Shown in pieces: positions 58,008-64,000 of a stretch of DNA of 64,000 bases. The notes below the pieces were generated by a model. That model worked only from the letters and a program-made list of their open reading frames with translations. It did no database searches and was not told the origin of the DNA. The stretch's first letter is position 1. Every line of letters starts with the position of its first letter. The stretch is from Mermis nigrescens (lineage: Eukaryota > Nematoda > Enoplea > Mermithida > Mermithidae), in contig JAVLUZ010000142.1 of assembly GCA_036768485.1 (NCBI GenBank), positions 9,855,607 to 9,919,606 of the forward strand. The letters are read 5' to 3'. The translations under genes were made by a program, and so were the position numbers.

Positions 58008-58741
58008 CTTGAAAAAAACGTCAAATTGTGGTGTGTTAATACTATCATCATATATACTTTCAGCAACAAAAGGTAAATAACCACATTCTGTTGATTACAG
58101 TGCTAGTTACCATATTACAATATTCAACAAGACTTTGAAAATACGACAGATCTGTAAATTACACAAAAAATAAAGGACGTAGCATTAGAATATGGTCGAA
58201 ACGGAAAATTCACACTTCAATATTAAAATGCACTTTAGCACCTATCGAATTTTTCCCATGTTTTTTTACGTTGATATCGGCTTCATTTTCCGCACTCGCT
58301 GAGCTTAAGCAGGAAGTAAAGGTCGAGGTCAGACAACTTGAAATACAGTCTTGGAAGACATACAGCTGAAAGTTTGCATTACCAATGAACAAGGGTACAC
58401 GTATAACTTTGAAAAATTCGAAAAAATTCGATAAATGCACAAGTGCGTTTCTACCTGGAATGAATTGTAAACTCATTTGAGGTTGTAGGCTTCCTCAAAA
58501 GAAAACATGGAAAAATGACTCAATAGTCGTTGAGCTAAAGAAGTTCAAATTTCCTCAAATGCAAAAGTATAGGCAGCTTATACGCCAACTCTTAATTCTC
58601 GTTTTTAATCTAATTAATTTAAGGCTTGCCTATGCTTAATTAGATGCTTAAAGCTCCAAAAGATGCTTATGTAGGTCGACATCATACCTGGGCAATGATC
58701 AGAGCATTGCGCCGTTGCGTGTAAAATTTTTGGGTTGGTTG

Positions 58742-59199
58742 CATACATGAGCATGGGGAAAGAGGGGCTATTACCCACCTGAGCTTTGAAAAACACTGAT
58801 AGCTATACAGCGATTTTGGCCGAAAAAACCATTGCTGTATAGCCTTTTTGGGCTCAGAAAATTACCTATACAGCCTTTTTGGGTTCAGAAAACTAGCTGT
58901 ATAGTTTTTTGAGCTCAGAAATGCTATTTAGTTGTCTTTTCTGAGTTTCAAAAGCATATATAGCTATTTTCTCGACTCCAAAAAGGGATTCATAGCTATT
59001 TTTAGTCCAAAAGGGCTATATAGCTATAATTGTGAATCCAAAAAATCTATATAGCTAGTTTTCTGAGACCAAAAAGGCTATAAATATAAGCAATTTTCGT
59101 AACCCCAGAAAGACTATATAGCCTTTTTTACGAAGCACATAGTTATCTTGCAATTTTCGATTTTCACCCCCCCTGAAAGTTTGACCTTGCGCACCTATG
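58742..59199. mobile_element. CATACATG-end hAT MITE (family E) with hairpin array
   Basis: Perfect 8-bp duplications GTTGGTTG lie at 58734-58741 and 59200-59207. Ends CATACATGAGCATGGGG and TGCGCACCTATG. Its interior has been replaced by an array of about ten AGCTATATAGCC-like units. Confidence 0.92.
58795..59135. repeat. Degenerate array of TATAGC(C/T) units inside a MITE
   Basis: About ten units of 30-40 bases, each with a self-complementary core close to AGCTATATAGC, alternate with TTTTTGGGCTCAGAAAA or its inverse (AAAAAGG). Some units are inverted relative to others. No coding sense. Confidence 0.8.
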
Positions 59200-59297
59200 G
59201 TTGGTTGGTCAATTTCCGCAAAAAAGTTGCCGCACTTTTATTGAATGCGGATATAACTTGCCTACTGTTTTTGTGCCAGGAAAGAATTAACGTGTTA

Positions 59298-60050
59298 TTT
59301 TCAAAAAATTATCTTCATCGGCCTTAATTGATCATTTGTATACTTTCCATTTTTGGTTACGCTTTCGAAATTTTTTTCAAAAATAGAGAAATTTGGTGAA
59401 AAACGACATGAGATTGACATTAACGACAGAAAATTTTGAAAATTAACCATTTTCAATTGAAAATAAATAAAATGGAAAATTTTCCATTTTCCATTTCCGG
59501 GTTTTACCCTATTTTTCCTTTTTCCGGCGATTTTCCATCTGCGATGAAATCGTTGTAATAGAAGTGGATAACGATTTTTCCGGATCTGGAAGGTCAATTT
59601 TTTTCAAAAGAGGAGAATTTCGAGCAATGAAAAATGAAATTAACGAAGAAATGAAAAGACGAAGAAATGAACAATTTTCAGTTTTTTCCATATTTTATAG
59701 ACTTTTCCATTTTTAGTTACGCCTTCGAAATTTCTTCAAAAATAGAGAAATTTGGTGAAAAACGACATGAGTTTGACATTTACGACCGAAAATTTTGAAA
59801 ATGAACCATTTTCCGTTGAAAATAAAGGAAATGGAAAATTTTCCATTTTCCATTTTCCATTTCCGGGTTTTACCCTATTTTTCCATTTTTCGGCGATTTT
59901 CTATCTGCGACGAAATCGTTGTAGCCGAAGTGGATAACGATTTTCTCGGATCTGGAAGGTCAGTTTTTTCAAAAGAGGAGAATTTTGAGTAAAAAGACGT
60001 AGAAATGAACAATTTTTAGTTTTTTCCATTTTTTGTAGACTTTTCCATTT
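59298..60050. repeat. ~360-bp tandem duplication with TTTTCCATTTTCCATTTCC tracts
   Basis: Unit 1 begins near 59342 and unit 2 near 59702, each with CTTTTCCATTTTT.GTTACGC, a GAAATTTGGTGAAAAACGAC block, a TTTTCCATT tract and GTGGATAACGATTTT. A third, partial copy near 61460 continues after the insertion at 61516-62153 into the long CCATTTTCC tract at 62195-62400. Confidence 0.85.
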
Positions 60051-60308
60051 TGACAAGACAAGAAAGTGTTTATTGTCAGAAAAATACACGAAAATTGATA
60101 AAACGCAAATACATGATAAAATAGTGACTGAACAAAAGGACATACAGACAGGGATTTTTTAGCGCCACCCCCATTTGCGCAGCCGCTAATGGGTGCTGAT
60201 AAGCGTTTGCGCAGGAAGCTTTTTCTTAGCGCACTGAAAAACGATAGATAGATGCTTAACAACACATATATGTCACTATAATTAAATAACTAAACGCTTG
60301 TTTTTCAG

Positions 60309-60475
60309 CGGCACAGCATCTTGCCTGCATGCAGCAAGCCTCAATGTGATCAAAATTGGGCTTCTGTCGTAGAATTGTGCGCTGATCGAGCAGACTTGTA
60401 TCCCAATTTGAGCAACATCTGCAAGATCCTGCTAAGTTTCAATGCTCAGAATGCAATTGTTGAGAGGGGCTTTAG
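60309..60475 (+). pseudogene. hAT transposase C-terminal region, exon A
   Basis: Follows the acceptor TTTTTCAG|CGG and reads in frame through YPNLSNICKILLSF and then NAIVERGFS, the characteristic start of the hAT C-terminal dimerisation domain (Y-P-x-L, then ERGFS). It ends GGCTTTAG|GTATCT in phase 2. The upstream transposase (BED finger, RNase H-like catalytic core) is absent, because the left end of the element lies only 160 bases away. It is probably a remnant of an internally deleted element. Confidence 0.8.
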
Positions 60476-60859
60476 GTATCTTCTATGTAAATTACAGCTG
60501 AATAATCTTTCAAAAAATCTTTAAGCCCATAAAGTTAATCAACAACAGTTTATCATTTGTCTCTGCCTAATTGAATAACCAATTTAATTTTATATCCTGA
60601 AAACCCTTAAAACAATTATTCAATATACCCTATTGAAATCAATATGCCATAAAACATTACTATATATATACATACGTACACACCTGCATGAATTATATTC
60701 AAACTTAAAAAATATGCGATAAAAAGCGCTAAGGTTGAGGAAAAGTGGCGTATTAGGTAGAGTGAGAGAGAGAGAGATGACTTTATTATTAAATTGTTAG
60801 TAGAGTAATGAATCACAGGATTAGTGCACCATTCATATGAAATAAAAGTTTATTTCTAG

Positions 60860-61052
60860 CACTGCTCATTCGATCAAGACAAAGATAAGGTCGAGATTGG
60901 ATATTGGTACCCTCGACTCCTTGGTTCGACTGAAATTGAGTACAGATGATTATCAGGCATATGACTATAGTGATGCTTACGAAATTTGGATCAGTAATGC
61001 GAAGCGCGGACGTTATAATCTCGGTGAAGAATGTGCCATTGCTGAATTGTGA
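60860..61052 (+). pseudogene. hAT transposase C-terminal region, exon B with stop
   Basis: The acceptor TTTATTTCTAG|C joins in phase to exon A and restores the Ser of ERGFS. It continues SIKTKIRSRLDIGTLDSLVR, then LKLSTDDYQAYDYSDAYEIW, and stops at 61050-61052. The run 'IR.RL...TLDSLVRLKLS' and the aromatic/Trp tail are typical of ZNF862/KIAA1586-type hAT transposases. No frameshift or premature stop is present in these 118 residues, so the insertion is young or the fragment is under constraint. Confidence 0.8.
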
Positions 61053-61545
61053 TCACCTTACTTTTTTATTGCGACCCCGTGTTCTTTTGAAAATAAAATA
61101 TTCAGCAAAAAAATTTATTAATAGCAACTAAACATCAGAAGATGTGACCTTTATATAATCTTATGAATGCTTTGTTCACAACCTATTCATTTTTGAATCC
61201 TTATTACTTTTTTGCATTGAATTCTAATCTTTTCTAATCCAAAATTTTTCATTTGCGCACTGCGCTAATGCTTACAATTTTCCTTTAGCGCAGACCCTGC
61301 TCCATTTGCGCCGCGCTAAAAAAACAGTGCATACAAAGATCACGGAAGTGATACAACTAGGTATGCCCCAACAATAAATTTGTAAAATCAATGTTTAGGA
61401 GCTCTTTTTTGAACAAACGGATTTTGGGAGAAGAGACTATTTGATTAGGTAAGGAGAAAAATAAAGAAATTTTGTGAAAAAACGACTTGAGTTTGACATT
61501 TACGACCGAAAATTTGGAGTATATTGAGAATAAGGTGACCTTGTC

Positions 61546-61760
61546 AAATTTTCAAAAAAACGTGATTTTATACCTTTTCAAACAATAATCTTTAACTTAG
61601 AGGTCGAAAAAACTGTCGGAAAACCATGTGAGTGAAAAAAATTTTTCGAAAAAAATTTTTGTCAATGATTTTTTTCACTCTCATGGTTGACAGATCGTGT
61701 TTTCAACATCTACGTTATAGATTATTGCTTGAAAAGTCATAAAATCACGTTTTTTGAAAA
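61546..61760. repeat. Large imperfect palindrome
   Basis: The left arm (AAAACGTGATTTTATACC, CAATAATCTTTAACTTAGA, GAAAACCATGTGAGTGAAAA) pairs with the right arm (TTTTCACTCTCATGGTTG, TCTACGTTATAGATTATTG, CATAAAATCACGTTTT), with a spacer of about 20 bases. Confidence 0.85.
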
Positions 61761-61775
61761 TTTGTACTCAAGTAT

Positions 61776-61933
61776 AAGCATCTATACATCGACCTGAGCG
61801 GGAGCGACCTCGACCTAAGCAGCTTTAAACACCTTTTTAGATATACTAAGACCTAAGCATCTATACATCGACCTGAGCGGGAGCGACCTCGACCTAAGCA
61901 GCTTCAAACACCTTTTCAGATATACTAAGCCTA
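61776..61933. repeat. 79-bp tandem duplication, two copies
   Basis: The copies starting at 61776 and 61855 both read AAGCATCTATACATCGACCT and GAGCGGGAGCGACCTCGACC, differing at a few bases near their ends. Confidence 0.93.
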
Positions 61934-62194
61934 AGCCTAAGTATAATAGGAGTAAAACGGCAATATTGAGAATAGCCCAGTTCGTCTCAATCAATTTGTT
62001 ATCCTTAAACACATGAAGTTCAACAGCCTTTAACTCGGTCAATAATGCCGACCGACACCCAATTCTTTCAGATTTGTATTCCTTGACCCTTAATTAGATG
62101 AAATCATCCATGCAAACTTAATTTCTAGGAGGTCACCTTATTCTCAATATTGGCCGAAAATTTTGAAAATGAACCATTTTCCGTTGAAAATAAA

Positions 62195-62402
62195 GGAAAT
62201 AAAAAAAATTTTTCCATTCTCCATTTCCTGCTTTTACCCACTTTTCCATTTTCCATTTTCCATTCTCCATTTTCCGGCTTTTACCAATTCTTCCATTTTC
62301 CATTTCCATTTTCCATTTCCGGCTTTTACTCATTTTCCATTTTCCATTTCCATTTCCATTTCCGGATTTTACCCACGCCCTCTTAAAACCAATTTCCATT
62401 AA
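62195..62402. repeat. Low-complexity TTTTCCATTTCC tract
   Basis: An irregular array of TTTCCATTTTCC and TTTTACCCA units. It makes long phenylalanine/proline-rich open frames on the plus strand that are not genes. Confidence 0.9.
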
Positions 62403-63641
62403 ATTTTACTCACCTTTAAATAAATTCACCTGCCGGAAGATTTTGGTTTTTTACAGTGCTAAAATGTTGAAAAACTGCAACGGAGGGAAATAATAAGATA
62501 GAGTGCAGTCGATCCGTGGCTTTGATTCATTTTCAGGCACTTTTGCGGATAAAAATGGAATTTTAAAATCTGAAAATCTAGCTTTCAACCCGACTGAAAA
62601 ATCTCAACGCGCACCCCTCAATCCGTGACCTGAAAAGTTCTGCATTCTGCCGACCCGAACTGACCTGCGGGTCGGGTTTTCGGGTCGGGTCGGGTTGTCG
62701 GGGCCCGAATTTTCTCCTCTAAGTGCCAGTGGGGCCTGGCTGTCCTTTGACTTAGAAAAACTGATACCTACAGTAAAATGTCCTGATCCTATTTATAGTA
62801 AAAAATGTTTTACCTGTTTATGTCATTCTCTATAGCGACTCTATATACAAATATCTGTGCAACCGTTTCGAAAACACTGCTTAGACACTTTAATGCTAAG
62901 CTGTACTGCTATGTTCACATGTCGTTAGTCTGTTTCACATAAGCTTGTGGTATTCACTTAACAATTTTCAGGTGTTGCAAACCCAAAGTCTGTGAAATTG
63001 CATTTGATTTTATCCAAATTAACCAAACTGTCTGTTTGCGTCGACAAAAATTCTAAACAAAGCACCATAAGATAACGGAAAAAGACTATAGTGCCTCGGA
63101 AACATGTGCATAACCAGCAATTTTTATTTTTTAGGTTGACGAAAGTCGATAATGTGTCAGCAGTTTGAATTAAAGAAAACACCACGATATTGTGCATCGC
63201 GATCAATATGCATTATAATTTTTGCAGCGCAAAACTGTATACAATTACTGTAGTATTCTTGGAATCCTGTAGTTCCTTACTGAGATATTAGCTTTCCACG
63301 CACAAGGCTTTCGTGAAATAATATGTATAATCACAAAACAGACTACATAATAAGCTGCACTCGTGTAAACCATTCTCGTGGACAATTTATATATTCCCAC
63401 AAAAAGTCAGTTTAAACGATGCGCGGCGGATCTGTTTTCAATGTTTTTCTGTTTAAACGTTTGAGGACAGTTTTTGTTCAGCATATTGATATTGAGCTAT
63501 GTAGAGCACGCAAATGTGCAAAATTAGGTCTTGTTTAAATGTGGGAGTAAGTTTTCTAAAGTCGACCTATCGACGAGCAATATTGGTCGCGTTTTTAGCA
63601 CCTGCATTTTTAAGAAAGGTTCGCAAAGATTATTTGGCAAG
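62403..63641. other. Intergenic region before the membrane-protein gene
   Basis: 62640-62720 is a GGGTCGGGTTTTCGGGTCGG-type hexamer tract, probably one end of a decayed hAT element. The rest is AT-rich. TTTTTAG at 63592-63598 upstream of the ATG at 63642 could be a splice or trans-splice acceptor. No other gene seen. Confidence 0.5.
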
Positions 63642-64000
63642 ATGATTTCGTTGGATATTACAACTATCTTTCCGATATTAAAGCAATTTACACACCTACT
63701 CTTGAACACTATTGTTCTGGTGCCCTTTCTATTTGTTCTGCTATCTGTCATTTTAAAGCGAATATTGTGCCGCTTTAACATATCTCCCTGTTCTGTTAGA
63801 CTAAGAAATCGCCGGCGGCAGAAGGAAAATATGGGTAAAAAGAATAGAAGTGGGTTAATCAACAGACAACCTTTAATTGAACACGACACAAACGATCAGG
63901 GAGGAATTGTAGCAAACGTGACCTCTCAATGCGGCTGTTGTATATGTCCAATACCAGATGGGTGTCGCGTTCATGAAGCAATAGAACCAGAGAACCCGCT
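63642..64000 (+). CDS. Unrecognised membrane-protein gene, 5' part only
   Basis: An open frame runs from ATG at 63642 to the window edge (119 codons, no stop) and is preceded by an in-frame stop at 63570. I do not recognise the family. Residues 19-38 (HLLLNTIVLVPFLFVLLSVI) form a single strong hydrophobic segment, followed by a basic stretch (RLRNRRRQKENMGKKNR). This suggests a signal anchor or type III membrane protein with the basic side in the cytosol. Further on is a cysteine cluster, QCGCCICPIPDGC. The frame uses balanced codons, unlike the AT-rich repeats around it. It is divergently oriented to TOR, whose start codon is 5.6 kb away. It could be a single exon ending soon after the window, or the first of many. 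Confidence 0.6.
   Translation, partial: MISLDITTIFPILKQFTHLLLNTIVLVPFLFVLLSVILKRILCRFNISPCSVRLRNRRRQKENMGKKNRSGLINRQPLIEHDTNDQGGIVANVTSQCGCCICPIPDGCRVHEAIEPENP

Larger units (their letters stand above)
60149..61329. mobile_element. hAT element carrying transposase 3' exons
   Basis: Left end CAGGGATTTTTTAGCGC, right end read inward CACTGTTTTTTTAGCGC, with a subterminal ATTTGCGC on both sides. The flanking 8-bp repeats are CATACAGA (60141-60148) and CATACAAA (61330-61337), seven of eight bases identical. The interior holds the last two exons of a hAT transposase and nothing of its N-terminal part. A very short relative with the same ends lies at about 27531-27630. Confidence 0.85.
61516..62153. 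mobile_element. Unclassified element, TATTGAGAATAAGGTGACC ends, 10-bp flanking repeat
   Basis: TATTGAGAATAAGGTGACC (61522-61540) and its exact complement (62131-62149) are the ends. CCGAAAATTT flanks both sides (61506-61515 and 62154-62163). The insertion splits a repeat that is intact at 59785-59835. The inside holds a large imperfect palindrome (about 61546-61760) and a 79-base tandem duplication (61776-61933). Confidence 0.78.

Noticed and set aside
62133..62402. Open frames of about 80-90 codons on both strands rich in Phe/Pro or Lys/Asn/Gly
   Set aside because: They are translations of the TTTTCCATTTCC low-complexity tract.
63524..63889. 121-codon open frame on the minus strand
   Set aside because: It lies antisense to the plus-strand membrane-protein frame, which has a better composition and a coherent topology. 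It has no family resemblance that I can see.

Overview
The window comes from an invertebrate animal genome. It is AT-rich, has GT-AG introns of roughly 0.3 to 4.5 kb, and is saturated with DNA transposons carrying 8-bp target duplications. The species cannot be fixed from the sequence. The main protein is clearly closer to human and insect forms than to a highly diverged one, and the exact phylum is left open.

Almost the whole window is one gene on the minus strand: target of rapamycin (TOR, the orthologue of human mTOR). I reconstructed 25 consecutive coding exons, from the start codon at 58007 down to 1163. Every junction keeps the reading frame and together they give 1,330 codons. They cover the N-terminal HEAT repeats, the bridge, the middle HEAT repeats and the first part of the FAT domain. 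The rest of FAT, the FRB and kinase domains and FATC must lie beyond position 1. Two of the 24 introns begin with GC instead of GT.

The introns are a record of transposition. I found more than twenty elements bounded by 8-bp direct repeats, which is the hAT signature. They have several end types: CAGTGGCGGATC, CAGGGGCGTAACCAGG, CAGGCACGTA, CAGTGTTTTT, TAGGGTTGTGCC, TAGGGATG, and a very abundant group ending in CATACATG or close variants. There are also a mariner-size element with long inverted repeats, a pogo/Tigger-like element and another TA-flanked element. The clearest single structure is a five-deep nest at 6555-10094. A second is a 1.16-kb hAT element at 24944-26101 that contains a 91-bp satellite array. 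A 15-base hairpin (CGGCGC-GAA-GCGCCG) recurs across families whose ends are otherwise unrelated.

Upstream of TOR, 58008-64000 holds more repeats. One hAT element (60149-61329) still encodes the last two exons of a hAT transposase. At the right edge (63642 onward, plus strand) is the 5' end of an unrecognised membrane-protein gene, divergent from TOR. I saw no RNA genes, no CRISPR arrays and no prokaryotic features.
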